Assembly: GCA_041586155.1 (NCBI GenBank)
Contig: JBFHAT010000009.1
Coordinates: forward strand, 20,826-84,825
DNA from: JBFGJH01 sp041586155
GTDB lineage: Bacteria; Actinomycetota; Acidimicrobiia; Spongiisociales; JAENVV01
Direction of reading: 5' to 3'
DNA length: 64,000 nucleotides
In this document: one piece after another, positions 17,237 through 26,102 of the stretch
Position numbering within the stretch: the first letter of the stretch is position 1
Layout: the number at the start of each line of letters is the position of its first letter
Notes under the pieces: generated by a model
Database searches by the model: none
What the model saw: the letters and a program-made list of their open reading frames with translations, nothing else
Told to the model about the DNA's origin: nothing
Position numbers and translations under genes: made by a program

Positions 17237-18850
17237 ATGCGGTTGATCAACGCGACATCGGGCAACGTACGGCAGGCGGCGGCACTACTGGCATTCCTGC
17301 TACTCCTCTCACTGACGGCCACGGCCGTCCCCCGCTCGCCCGGGGCCGGCATCACCAACATCATCCTCAGGGCGATGCCGGGCCACGATGCTGCGGCTTT
17401 GATCGAATCGGCCGGCGGCTCGGTCGACTTGGACCTCGACATCATCAATGGGGCATCCGGTGTGGTGCCCACCGGCGCCATAGACGACCTAGCCACCAAT
17501 CCGGACGTGCACTCCGTGGTGCGCGATGCTTCGTTGGCGCTGGCCGGCAAGAACGACAACGTGATCCCCGAGTACACGACGATGTACGACGTGGCCGAGA
17601 TCATGGGCATCGATCAGGTGTGGAAGGACGGCATCACCGGGCAGGGCGTCGGAGTGGCGCTCATCGACTCGGGTGTGGCGGTCGTCAACGGATTGACCAA
17701 GTCGGGCAAAGTCATCAACGGGGTCGACCTGTCGTTCGAGTCGCAGGACCCCGGTCGCCGGTTCATCGACACGTACGGGCACGGCACCCACATGGCCGGC
17801 ATCATCGCCGCCCGCGACGACAACAATGCCGCTCCCGGACATCTTCACAACGCCAACCGCTACAACGGCATCGCCCCCGACGCCAACATCATCAACGTCA
17901 AGGTCGCCTCGTACAACGGCGCCACCGATGTGTCACAGGTCATCGCCGGCATCGACTGGGTGGTCGATCACAAAGACAACCACAACATCCGTGTGCTCAA
18001 CCTGTCGTTCGGGACGGACGGTGTTCAGGACTACCTGATCGATCCGCTCACCTATGCGGTCGAGGTCGCCTGGCACAACGGCATCGTCGTGGTGGTGGCA
18101 GCCGGCAACGGCGGCAACAACAAGTTCCTGACGAACCCCGCCTACGACCCGTTCGTGATCGCCGTGGGCTCCGTCGACACGAACGTCGTGTCGAACTCCA
18201 ACGACGACGTCGTGTCCGACTTCTCGCAGTGCGGCAATGCCCTCCGAGGCGTCGACGTGGTGGCGCCCGGTCGCTCCATCCTCAGCTTGCGGGCCCCGGG
18301 CTCGTACAGCGATGTGCAGAACCAGTCGGCCGTCGTTGATCAGCGCTTCTTCAAGGGTTCGGGCACGTCGCAGGCGACGGCCGTGGTGTCGGGCCTGGCA
18401 GCGTTGATGATCCAGCGGGATCCGTCGCTGACCCCCGATCAGGTCAAGTGGATGATCGAAGAGACTGCAGCGCCGGTCGCCGGTTCGGACGCATGTCAAG
18501 GCGACGGACGGGCCTCGGCGGCGGCGGTCACCACCAAGCTCACCAAGCTCGGCACCCCCTACGTGCAGATGTTCCCCAAGGCAACCGGCCTCGGATCGCT
18601 CGAAGCCTCCCGCGGATCGGTGCACTTGGAACTCGATGGTGTCGCCCTCGAAGGCGAGATCGACATCTTCGGCAACGCCTGGGAAGGCGTCACCTGGAGC
18701 ACAACTCCATGGAGTGGTGTCACCTGGAGTGGTGTCACCTGGAGTGGCGTGACCTGGAGTGGTGTCACCTGGAGTGGTGTCACCTGGAGTGGCGTGACCT
18801 GGAGTGGCGTGACCTGGTCCGGCACCGGTTGGGCCACTCTGGCGGGCTGA
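17237..18850 (+). CDS. Secreted subtilisin-like serine protease with TWSGV repeat tail
   Basis: A 537-residue S8 peptidase. Residues 1-40 are a signal peptide; about 45-105 look like an I9-type propeptide (ITNIILRAMPGHDAAALIESAGG). The triad is Asp144 (LIDSG), His182 (GHGTHMAG) and Ser378 (GSGTSQAT). After about residue 450 comes a short beta-rich region and then seven tandem SGVTW units with flanking variants. The ATG at 17237 is preceded by AGAAGGAA. Substrate is unknown; the Trp-rich tail may bind the cell surface or a carbohydrate. The next secreted genes (CHRD, phosphatase-like) are on the same strand. Confidence 0.92.
   Translation: MRLINATSGNVRQAAALLAFLLLLSLTATAVPRSPGAGITNIILRAMPGHDAAALIESAGGSVDLDLDIINGASGVVPTGAIDDLATNPDVHSVVRDASLALAGKNDNVIPEYTTMYDVAEIMGIDQVWKDGITGQGVGVALIDSGVAVVNGLTKSGKVINGVDLSFESQDPGRRFIDTYGHGTHMAGIIAARDDNNAAPGHLHNANRYNGIAPDANIINVKVASYNGATDVSQVIAGIDWVVDHKDNHNIRVLNLSFGTDGVQDYLIDPLTYAVEVAWHNGIVVVVAAGNGGNNKFLTNPAYDPFVIAVGSVDTNVVSNSNDDVVSDFSQCGNALRGVDVVAPGRSILSLRAPGSYSDVQNQSAVVDQRFFKGSGTSQATAVVSGLAALMIQRDPSLTPDQVKWMIEETAAPVAGSDACQGDGRASAAAVTTKLTKLGTPYVQMFPKATGLGSLEASRGSVHLELDGVALEGEIDIFGNAWEGVTWSTTPWSGVTWSGVTWSGVTWSGVTWSGVTWSGVTWSGVTWSGTGWATLAG
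18713..18817 (+). repeat. Seven tandem 15-bp units encoding SGVTW
   Basis: AGTGG[T/C]GT[C/G]ACCTGG occurs seven times in a row in frame, with flanking degenerate copies (EGVTW, STTPW, SGTGW). Differences between units are almost all synonymous (GTC versus GTG, GGT versus GGC), so the peptide is kept while the DNA drifts. Confidence 0.95.
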
Positions 18851-18990
18851 TTCGGCCTTCCCACCCCCGCCGCCCAGCGCGCGAAATCCTCCTTCCACTC
18901 GGCCTGAGACTCGCGTAGATTTCGTGAGAACCGATCGGTCGCGTGAGGCCGTATTGGGGGGAAATTGGTGCGTTCTCAAGGGAGGAACAC

Positions 18991-19434
18991 ATGCGACGTA
19001 CTTTGATCGTGGCCGTGGTTGTGGGGATGACTGCCCTGGCGGTGCCGGCGATGGCCCGCACGCTGCCGCAGTATGCGGTTCTCAAGGCGACCAACGAGGT
19101 CGGCGGCGGAGACGGCAACGCCACGGGGCACGCCTCGCTGTCGGTGGACCCGCGAGCCGGAATCGTTTGCTTCGAGATCCGCACGCAGGGTCTCACCACC
19201 GACCCAGTGGCGGCACACATCCACTACGGGGCGGCCGGAGTCAACGGCCCCGTCGTCGTGGACCTCGATTGGGCGACAAACGGCAGCGGTGCCAATGCGT
19301 CGGGCTGTGTGAGCGGGGACCGGCCGACCCTCTCGGCCATCCAGCGGTATCCGTGGAACTACTACGTCAACGTGCACAACCCGACGGTGCCATCCGGTGC
19401 GGTTCGGGGCCAGGTCCAAAACGGGCAGATCTGA
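18991..19434 (+). CDS. Secreted CHRD-domain protein
   Basis: A 147-residue protein: signal peptide (RRTLIVAVVVGMTALAVPAMA) and one CHRD domain, a beta-rich extracytoplasmic module first named in chordin and common in actinomycete secreted proteins. Domain marks are LKATNEVGGGDGNATGHASL, HIHYGAAGVNGPVVV and GAVRGQV. The ATG at 18991 follows GGGAGG. Function unknown. A strong hairpin follows, so it is probably a single-gene transcript. Confidence 0.85.
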   Translation: MRRTLIVAVVVGMTALAVPAMARTLPQYAVLKATNEVGGGDGNATGHASLSVDPRAGIVCFEIRTQGLTTDPVAAHIHYGAAGVNGPVVVDLDWATNGSGANASGCVSGDRPTLSAIQRYPWNYYVNVHNPTVPSGAVRGQVQNGQI

Positions 19435-19456
19435 CGCCGAACCCGAGTAACTGACT

Positions 19457-19488
19457 GAACGAGCCACCGGATATCCGGTGGCTCGTTC
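19457..19488. terminator. Perfect 32-nt palindrome after the CHRD gene
   Basis: Two arms of 16 nt (starting GAACGAGCCACCGGAT) are exactly complementary with no spacer, 22 nt past the stop of the CHRD gene. It is most likely a terminator; there is no T run after it. Being a perfect even palindrome it could also bind a dimeric protein. Confidence 0.6.
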
Positions 19489-19552
19489 GCGTCGGCCCGA
19501 CATCCGGTGGTTGTGAGGGGTAGGTTCTCTCCGAGAACAGGGAAGGGGTTCG

Positions 19553-20788
19553 ATGATGAGGCGTTCGTTCGCCGTGCTCTTGGCCACATTCGCGTTGATC
19601 GCAGCAGGAGCGACACCCGCACTCGGGGGCAACTCGGATGATGACGTGCGCTTCGCGACGTTCAACGCTTCGTTGAATCGTTTCAGCGCCGGTTCACTCG
19701 GCGCAGAACTCGCCGCGCCCGGAAGCCCCCAGCCCGATGCAGTCGCCGAGATCATTCAGCGGGTTCGACCGGATGTGCTCCTGATCAACGAGTTCGATTT
19801 CGACCCGGCAGCCTTGGCCGCCTTCCAGGCCAACTATCTGTCGGTTCCTCACGGAAGCGCCGCACCCATCGTGTATCCGTACACGTTCATCGCTCCGTCG
19901 AACACCGGGATTCCGTCGGGCTTCGATCTCGACAACAACGACGTTGTCGGAGGTCCCAACGACGCGTTTGGCTTCGGGTTCTTCCCTGGCCAATTCGGCA
20001 TGGCCGTCCTGTCCATGTACCCGATCGACACGGCCAGCGTACGTACGTTCCAGAACTTCCTGTGGAAGGACATGCCTGGGGCGCTGCTGCCCGACGACCC
20101 CAACACGGCGGCACCGGCCGACTGGTATTCGCCCGACGAGCTCGGTGTGTTCCGGCTGTCCTCGAAGAGCCACTGGGACGTCCCCATCGAGATCGGCAAG
20201 AAGACCGTCCACTTCCTGGTGAGCCATCCGACTCCGCCTGTGTTCGATGGGCCGGAGGATCGCAACGGCACTCGCAACCACGACGAGATCCGCTTCTGGG
20301 CCGACTACATCCATCCGGCCCGCAGCGGCTACATCTACGACGACAACGGCGTCACCGGGGGCTTGGCCGCCAACGCCCTGTTCGTGATCGCCGGTGATCA
20401 GAACTCGGACCCGCTCGACGGAGACAGTATCCCCGGGTCGATCCAGCAGCTGCTCGATCACCCGAAGGTCAACACGAAGGTCACCCCGGCGAGCCCGGGT
20501 GGGACCGAGCAAGCGGAGCTGCAGGGCAACGCCAACACGCTGCACCTCAGCGACCCGGCGTTCGACACTGCCGACTTCTTCGACGGCTTCCCGCCGCCTC
20601 CCTTTGGAGGAGCGCCGGGGAACCTGCGGGCCGATTACGTGTTGCCGCGTAAGAACATGCCGATCACCGATGCAGGGGTCTTCTGGCCGCTCAGCACCGA
20701 CCCGCTGTTCCCGTTGGTGGGGACCTTCCCATTCCCCAGCTCCGATCACCGGCTCGTGTGGATCGACGTGCAGATCCGGCCTCGGTGA
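19553..20788 (+). CDS. Secreted endonuclease/exonuclease/phosphatase-family protein
   Basis: A 411-residue exported member of the DNase I-like EEP superfamily. Signal peptide at residues 1-22 or so, then FATFNASLNR, IINEF-type LLINEFDFDP (catalytic Glu), VIAGDQNSDPLDGDS (Asp/Asn pair), RADYVLP and the C-terminal SSDHRLVW (catalytic Asp-His). These extracellular relatives act as nucleases or phosphodiesterases; the substrate here is unknown. GGAAGGGG precedes the ATG at 19553. Confidence 0.87.
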   Translation: MMRRSFAVLLATFALIAAGATPALGGNSDDDVRFATFNASLNRFSAGSLGAELAAPGSPQPDAVAEIIQRVRPDVLLINEFDFDPAALAAFQANYLSVPHGSAAPIVYPYTFIAPSNTGIPSGFDLDNNDVVGGPNDAFGFGFFPGQFGMAVLSMYPIDTASVRTFQNFLWKDMPGALLPDDPNTAAPADWYSPDELGVFRLSSKSHWDVPIEIGKKTVHFLVSHPTPPVFDGPEDRNGTRNHDEIRFWADYIHPARSGYIYDDNGVTGGLAANALFVIAGDQNSDPLDGDSIPGSIQQLLDHPKVNTKVTPASPGGTEQAELQGNANTLHLSDPAFDTADFFDGFPPPPFGGAPGNLRADYVLPRKNMPITDAGVFWPLSTDPLFPLVGTFPFPSSDHRLVWIDVQIRPR

Positions 20789-20801
20789 TAGCCCAGCGGC
20801 G

Positions 20802-20846
20802 GGACGGGCCCCGCCGGTCTGTCATTGACCTGCAGCGGGGCCGTCC
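20802..20846 (+). terminator. Stem-loop after the EEP gene
   Basis: GGACGGGCCCCGC and GCGGGGCCGTCC form a 12-13 bp stem with one bulge and a roughly 20-nt loop, beginning 14 nt after the stop. GC-rich and without a T run. Confidence 0.5.
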
Positions 20847-20894
20847 GCGACGGCGAGCTCGAGCCTGACGGCGGGGTCCTCGCCAGGAGCGGCG

Positions 20895-21488
20895 TTGGTC
20901 GGCCTTGCCAAAGAGGCGAAGGCCTTGGGCGACGGCCGCGTGCTGCTCGGCGTTGCCGGTCCGCCTGGCGCCGGCAAGAGCACGTTCGCCGCCCGTCTGG
21001 CCGCCACGATCGGACCGGAAGCCGTCGTGGCGCCCATGGACGGATTCCATCGGTCGCACGAGGACCTCGAGCGCTGTGGGCTCCATTCGCTGAAAGGCAT
21101 TCCCGAGTCGTTCAATGCCGAAGCGTTCGTGGGCGCTGTCGAAGAGGTGCGCAGTCCCGGCGAACATTCGTGGCCGGCCTACGACCGGTCGGTGGAGAAG
21201 ACGGCGCCGGGAGCGATCAGCATCAACGCCGGGCACAGGTTGGTGATCGTCGAAGGGAACTACCTGTTACTGCCTACCCAGCCGTGGGTGCGATTGCAGG
21301 ACGTCTTCGACGCCGTCTGGTACCTCGACGTGGATCTCGCGACGATCCGGGAGCGCCTCATCGAGCGTCAGCAGGCCGATCGCAGCTTGGAGGACGCCCT
21401 GGCCAAGGTGGAGTCGACCGACTTGCCGAATGCCCGACTCGTCGCCGGCACGAAGCATCGAGCGCACCGAATCATCGACGAGTGGTAA
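20895..21488 (+). CDS. P-loop nucleoside/sugar kinase-like protein
   Basis: A 197-residue kinase of the uridine kinase/PanK-like group (YggC/FrcK type). Visible: Walker A GPPGAGKST, MDGFHRSHEDL after strand 2, PAYDRSVEKT, VEGNYLLL (Walker B region), VWYLDV and the lid RLIERQQADRS. Relatives phosphorylate fructose, nucleosides or pantothenate, so the substrate is not fixed. I use TTG 20895 because CAGGAG is 5 nt upstream and no ATG or GTG lies nearby in frame; the start is uncertain. Confidence 0.75.
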   Translation: MVGLAKEAKALGDGRVLLGVAGPPGAGKSTFAARLAATIGPEAVVAPMDGFHRSHEDLERCGLHSLKGIPESFNAEAFVGAVEEVRSPGEHSWPAYDRSVEKTAPGAISINAGHRLVIVEGNYLLLPTQPWVRLQDVFDAVWYLDVDLATIRERLIERQQADRSLEDALAKVESTDLPNARLVAGTKHRAHRIIDEW

Positions 21489-21524
21489 GCACAGCGTCTC
21501 GGAGACTGCTGCAAGAATGACCCG

Positions 21525-22304
21525 ATGAGACCCAACCCTCTTCGACGCGCCTGGGCCGATGGCGAGGTGGCCCTCGGCGGCTGGCTGGCCATGCCGACCT
21601 CGATAGCGGCGGAGGCGATGGCCGCCCTCGACCTCGACTACGTATGCGTTGACACGCAGCACGGGCTGGTCGGATACGACGCATCGGTTCCCATGCTCCA
21701 AGCGATCACCCTCGGCACGGCAACCCCGGTCGTCCGGGTGCCGTGGAACGAGCCCGGCAGCATCGGCAAAGCGCTCGACGCCGGGGCGATGGCGGTGATC
21801 GTCCCCATGATCAACGACGCCGACGAAGCCGGCGCCGCGCTGAGCGCCACCCGCTACCCGCCTGCCGGCGGTCGCAGCTTTGGGCCGGGACGGGCCCAGC
21901 CGGTCGAAGGCGACGACTACTTCGAACGCGCCAACATCGACGTGGCTTGCATCCCCATGATCGAGACCTCCAGAGGAGTCGAACGTATCGACGACATCCT
22001 GACCATCGAAGGCGTCGATGCGATCTACGTCGGGCCCGCCGACTTGGCGGTGAGCCTCGGAGAGGTCCCTCGCACCAACGGTCCCGCCCTCAACGAGGCG
22101 CTGGATCGCATCGTGGCCGCATGCCGCCAACACGGGGTCGTTCCGGGTATCCACGGGAGCGCCGATCTACTACCTCAGCGAGTCGAGCAGGGCTTTCGGA
22201 TGGTGACCGTGGTGTCGGATCTGGTGGCTCTCCGTGTCAAGCTGGCGGCGGATGTGGCACAGGCGCGTGGCCTGGACGCCGAGGCTTCGAATTCGCTCTA
22301 CTGA
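21525..22304 (+). CDS. HpcH/HpaI-family aldolase
   Basis: A 259-residue class II pyruvate aldolase-like barrel, cleaving 4-hydroxy-2-oxo acids to pyruvate plus an aldehyde. Features: GWLAMPTS, VDTQHGLV (usually DxEHG), RVPWNEPG with the pyruvate-binding Arg, IPMIETSRGV with the metal Glu and YVGPADLAVSLG with the metal Asp. The QHG in place of the more common EHG is a minor variant. It lies 36 nt after the kinase gene on the same strand and may be co-transcribed. Confidence 0.88.
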   Translation: MRPNPLRRAWADGEVALGGWLAMPTSIAAEAMAALDLDYVCVDTQHGLVGYDASVPMLQAITLGTATPVVRVPWNEPGSIGKALDAGAMAVIVPMINDADEAGAALSATRYPPAGGRSFGPGRAQPVEGDDYFERANIDVACIPMIETSRGVERIDDILTIEGVDAIYVGPADLAVSLGEVPRTNGPALNEALDRIVAACRQHGVVPGIHGSADLLPQRVEQGFRMVTVVSDLVALRVKLAADVAQARGLDAEASNSLY

Positions 22305-22311
22305 TCGGGCG

Positions 22312-22340
22312 CTTCCGGTCGGAGAAGCCAACCCGGAAGC
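22312..22340. terminator. Bidirectional hairpin between convergent genes
   Basis: GCTTCCGG and CCGGAAGC form a perfect 8-bp stem with a 13-nt loop in the 44-nt gap between the aldolase and pyruvate phosphate dikinase genes. Confidence 0.5.
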
Positions 22341-22348
22341 CATTCCGA

Positions 22349-24991
22349 TCAGCCGCCGAGTGCCACGTGGGCGGCGGCGAGGCGAGCGATCGGCACGCGA
22401 AATGGAGAGCAGCTCACGTAGTCGAGGCCCGTTTCGTGAAAGAAGGCGATCGATGCCGGGTCGCCTCCTTGCTCGCCGCATACCCCGACCTTGAGATCGG
22501 GCCTTGCGGCCCGGCCCCGGGTGACGCCGATCTGGACGAGTTCGCCGACACCTTCGCGATCGATCGAGCGGAATGGATCGTCGTCGATGAGGCCGCGACG
22601 GATGTAGCCGGGTAGGAAACGTCCGGCGTCATCACGTGACAGCCCGACGGTGCTCTGCGTCAGATCGTTGGTGCCGAACGAGAAGAACTCAGCGCGCTCG
22701 GCAATCTGTCCGGCCGCCAGCGCCGCCCGTGGCAGCTCGATCATGGTGCCCACCGTGAATTCGATGGTGATGCCGTGTTCGTCAAAGACTTTCTGGGCCG
22801 TCTCGCGGACGATCTTCTCCTGCGACGCGAACTCCGAAGCGAACGCCACCAGCGGAACCATCACTTCCGGTTGCACTGTCACTCCTCGATCGGCACAGTT
22901 CACCGCAGCGGTGAACAGCGCCCGCGCCTGCATCTCGGTGATCTCCGGGTAGGCGATACCCAGCCTGCAACCGCGATGTCCGAGCATCGGATTGGCCTCG
23001 GCCAACCGTTCGATCCTGTCCAGGACCGTTTCCAGCTCGTTGATCTCGTTGAGCAAGGAGTTGATCGTGTCCAGGTCGCCTGCCTCCCTCAGCTTCAGCT
23101 TCAGGTTGGTGATCTGGATGATCGTTTCGGTGCGATCGGGCAAGAACTCGTGGAGGGGAGGATCCAACAACCGGATGGTCACCGGATAGCCGTCCATGGC
23201 CTCGAAGATTCCCTCGAAATCCTTTGTCTGGAGCGGCAGGAGATGGCCAAGCGCATCGGCGCGTGCGACGGCATTGGGTGCCATGATCATCTCTCGCATC
23301 GCGGCGGTGCGGTCTTCGCCGAAGAACATGTGCTCGGTTCGGCAGAGGCCGATGCCCTCGGCGCCGAACCCGCGGGCGACGCCGGCGTCGTGCGGGGTGT
23401 CGGCATTGGTGCGAACCCGGAGGGTGCGGAACTGGTCCGCCCACGACATGAGCGTCGCATAGTCCTCGTCGAGTTCAGGGCTGGCCGTGTCGACCTTGCC
23501 GAGGTACACCTGGCCCGTTGTGCCGTCGACGGTGATCCAGTCTCCCTTGGTGACCTCCAGGGTGCTCGTGCGGAAGAGCTGTTCGCCGTAGTCGACCTCG
23601 ATGTCCCCACAGCCCACCACGCAGCTCTTGCCCATGCCCCGGGCCACCACCGCAGCATGGGACGTGACACCCCCACGCGTCGTCACGATCGCCTGAGCGG
23701 CGACCATACCGTGGAAGTCGTCGGGACTCGTCTCATGCCTGACGAGGACCACTTGTGCTCCCGTCTCGGCCAATTCCTCCGCCTCGTCGGGGTCGAACAC
23801 GACGATGCCGGCTGCACCGCCGGGAGACGCCGGCAATCCCGTGGCCAGCACGACATCATCGTCGGACGGCTTCACGACCGGATGAAGGAGCTCGTCGAGC
23901 CGGTCGGGTGTCACCCGCAGCACCGCCTCCTCTCGGTTGATGATTCCTTCTCGCTCGAAATCCACCGTGATGCGCACGGCCGAGCGTGCGGTGCGCTTCC
24001 CGGTACGGGTTTGCAGCATCCAGAGCTTCCCCTGCTCGACGGTGAATTCGATGTCCTGCATGTCGCGGTAGTGCGACTCGAGTCTGCCGGCGATTTCGGT
24101 CAACTGGCGGTGGGCGTCGGGGATCTGCTCGGCCATCACGTCGAGGGACAGCGGGGTGCGGATCCCGGCGACGACGTCTTCGCCTTGGGCGTTGGGAAGA
24201 TACTCTCCATATAGACGGCGCTCTCCGGTGGTGGGGTCCCGAGTGAATGCCACCCCGGTGCCGGAGTGTTCTCCGGAATTGCCGAAGACCATGGTTTGCA
24301 CGTTCACCGCAGTCCCGAGATCATCGGGGATGCCGTTGGCTCGTCGGTAGTCGACCGCCCGGCGCCCCATCCACGAGTCGAACACCGCAGCGATGGCCAG
24401 CTGCAGCTGTTCGCGAGGATCGTCCGGAATGGGTCGCCTGGCGTGGCCGAAGATGATGTGCTGAAGCCGGTCGATGGCGGTTCGTTCCGTCTCGGTCGTC
24501 ACCTCACCCGAACCGTGCACGGAGGCGACAGCCGCTGCCAGACGGTCGTGGGGGACGTGAAAGACGATGTCGCCGAACATCTGGACGAACCGCCGGTAGG
24601 ACTGCCAGGCGAAGCGTTCGTTGCCCGTCTGGGCGGCGAGCGCTTCGACCGTGGTGTCGTTGAGCCCGAGATTGAGCACCGTGTCCATCATCCCCGGCAT
24701 CGAGATCTTGGCCCCCGACCGAACCGACAGGAGGAGAGGAGACTCGGTGCCGCCGAACTTCTTGCCGGTCGTTTGTTCCAGCTCTTCGAGCGCCCGGTCG
24801 ACTTCTTTCCACATCCCGTCGGGGAAGACCTTGTGGCTGTCGTTGTACTGGCGGCACGCGTCGGTGGTGATCACGAATCCAGGCGGTACGGGAAATCCGG
24901 CGCGACACATGTCGACCAAGCCTGCCCCTTTGCCTCCCACCAGATCCTTGGTGACAGGCTCGGATGTGCTGAACGCGTATACCCAGCTCAC
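22349..24991 (-). CDS. ppdK: Pyruvate, phosphate dikinase
   Basis: An 880-residue enzyme interconverting pyruvate, ATP and Pi with phosphoenolpyruvate, AMP and PPi. Order: ATP-grasp domain (VGGKGAGL, SVRSGAKISMPGMMDTVLN), central swivelling domain with catalytic His445 (GGVTSHAAVVARGMGK), and the PEP-binding barrel (RLLDPPLHEFLP, TNDLTQ, and GVCGEQGGDP with the catalytic Cys). I choose GTG 24991, giving an N terminus starting MSWVYAF as usual for the family, because GGGAGGGC lies 8 nt upstream; ATG 25021 is an alternative. Reversible PEP formation here suggests a role in gluconeogenic flux, for example from amino-acid catabolism. Confidence 0.96.
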   Translation of the reverse strand: MSWVYAFSTSEPVTKDLVGGKGAGLVDMCRAGFPVPPGFVITTDACRQYNDSHKVFPDGMWKEVDRALEELEQTTGKKFGGTESPLLLSVRSGAKISMPGMMDTVLNLGLNDTTVEALAAQTGNERFAWQSYRRFVQMFGDIVFHVPHDRLAAAVASVHGSGEVTTETERTAIDRLQHIIFGHARRPIPDDPREQLQLAIAAVFDSWMGRRAVDYRRANGIPDDLGTAVNVQTMVFGNSGEHSGTGVAFTRDPTTGERRLYGEYLPNAQGEDVVAGIRTPLSLDVMAEQIPDAHRQLTEIAGRLESHYRDMQDIEFTVEQGKLWMLQTRTGKRTARSAVRITVDFEREGIINREEAVLRVTPDRLDELLHPVVKPSDDDVVLATGLPASPGGAAGIVVFDPDEAEELAETGAQVVLVRHETSPDDFHGMVAAQAIVTTRGGVTSHAAVVARGMGKSCVVGCGDIEVDYGEQLFRTSTLEVTKGDWITVDGTTGQVYLGKVDTASPELDEDYATLMSWADQFRTLRVRTNADTPHDAGVARGFGAEGIGLCRTEHMFFGEDRTAAMREMIMAPNAVARADALGHLLPLQTKDFEGIFEAMDGYPVTIRLLDPPLHEFLPDRTETIIQITNLKLKLREAGDLDTINSLLNEINELETVLDRIERLAEANPMLGHRGCRLGIAYPEITEMQARALFTAAVNCADRGVTVQPEVMVPLVAFASEFASQEKIVRETAQKVFDEHGITIEFTVGTMIELPRAALAAGQIAERAEFFSFGTNDLTQSTVGLSRDDAGRFLPGYIRRGLIDDDPFRSIDREGVGELVQIGVTRGRAARPDLKVGVCGEQGGDPASIAFFHETGLDYVSCSPFRVPIARLAAAHVALGG

Positions 24992-25058
24992 GAGGCGATG
25001 CCCTCCCTTCGATGTTCGCATGGCGGCCGCAGGGGCGACCTCGTTTCTAGTCGTTCGG

Positions 25059-25844
25059 TCACGGGTTGGCTCCCAGCGCTCCCAGAACCATGAGATCGTT
25101 CACCGGCTCGGAGATGTTGCACGTGCCGACCGCATGGAATATCCGTCGGACGGCGGCAGGTGGGACATTCTCGCCGTGCGCCCTCCATGTGGCCGTCGCA
25201 GCTTCGAACTCCGCGGGATCCTCCGCCGAGAGAATGGGGATGAGATCCACGGCAGGGTCGGCCAACCGCGCCCGCGTCGCGGCGAGCAGATTCATGAACC
25301 CGTGCTCGGTGGCACCTTCGACGGTCGAGGGGTGACGGAAGGGGTTATGGAGACCGGCGGTGGCCTTGTATGGGACGTCATGTGCGATGCAGTCGGCGAT
25401 GAAACGGGCAACGTCTTCCACCGAAGGAAACGCAGATGGCTCCTCGCCGCCCGTCCGAATCTTCGCCCTCACGTCGAACCCTGCTTGGCGAGCGTGGGCG
25501 ATACGGTTCACCATCTCATGGTCGGGAGCGAACGCCGCCTCATAGAACGCAGCCACGCCCGCCGGGGGGAGTCGAATCGGTTCATCCGGAGAGACCCGAG
25601 CCTCCACTTGGATCGGATCACGGGCGAACGCACCCATCTCGACGTCGAGGATCACTCCGAAAGGGATCGTGGCGTCGCTGAAGTCGTCGAGTTGCGACGC
25701 CCGCAGAAGGAAGGGGCCGAGCAGCCAGCCGTTCTCGCCAGATCGAGCTGCTCGGTAGTCGACCAGAGCGCTGTCCAGGGGCAACGAGGCAGGCGGGAAC
25801 ACGCCTGCGTAGTCGAAGAACTGCTTGAACAAGTCGTTGGCCAC
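25059..25844 (-). CDS. Conserved hypothetical protein, possible TIM-barrel
   Basis: A 261-residue protein that I cannot assign to a named family. It has ordered, soluble sequence with motifs that look conserved: DYAGVFPPASLPL near the N terminus, VRAKIRTGGEEPSAFPS, VPYKATAGLHNPFR and HGFMNLLAATRA. The pattern of alternating strands and helices would fit an (alpha/beta) barrel. The start at GTG 25844 is chosen because GAGAAG lies a few bases upstream and an extension would approach the divergent riboswitch region; GTG 25901 is possible. It precedes ppdK on the same strand with a 67-nt gap. Confidence 0.6.
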   Translation of the reverse strand: MANDLFKQFFDYAGVFPPASLPLDSALVDYRAARSGENGWLLGPFLLRASQLDDFSDATIPFGVILDVEMGAFARDPIQVEARVSPDEPIRLPPAGVAAFYEAAFAPDHEMVNRIAHARQAGFDVRAKIRTGGEEPSAFPSVEDVARFIADCIAHDVPYKATAGLHNPFRHPSTVEGATEHGFMNLLAATRARLADPAVDLIPILSAEDPAEFEAATATWRAHGENVPPAAVRRIFHAVGTCNISEPVNDLMVLGALGANP

Positions 25845-25924
25845 GCTTCTCGCGAAGCCTAGGCGGGGAGGGCGAGGGAGCACCCCATCAGGACAGGACA
25901 CGCCGTGCTACGCTCCCACCACTC

Positions 25925-26045
25925 TCACAGCATCTGTGAAGCGTCACGAGATCAGCGAAGCCGGTGCGAATCCGGCGCTGTCCCGCAACTGTGTTGCCCG
26001 CAAGGCTGAGCCAGGTCGCCTGATTCGAGACGGTGGAACGTGCCT
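25925..26045 (+). promoter_or_regulatory. Cobalamin (adenosylcobalamin) riboswitch
   Basis: The core GAAGCCGGTGCGAATCCGGC followed by GCTGTCCCGCAACTGT, and then the B12 box GAGCCAGGTCGCCTG at about 26008-26022, match the cobalamin riboswitch signature. It lies 60-180 nt upstream of btuF, ending before the GAGGAGG ribosome site, so high B12 should shut down uptake and the adenosyltransferase. Confidence 0.93.
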
Positions 26046-26102
26046 CCGGAGGAGGGGCCCAACCACGGTCGCGGTCTCCTCCACCAAACGAGGAGGACGC
26101 CG

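Noticed and set aside
18713..18817. Possible CRISPR-like array
   Set aside because: Units are 15 bp, have no spacers and encode an in-frame pentapeptide.
22775..24214. A 479-codon open frame on the plus strand
   Set aside because: It is antisense to ppdK, an intact and well-recognised gene; high GC makes long shadow frames common.
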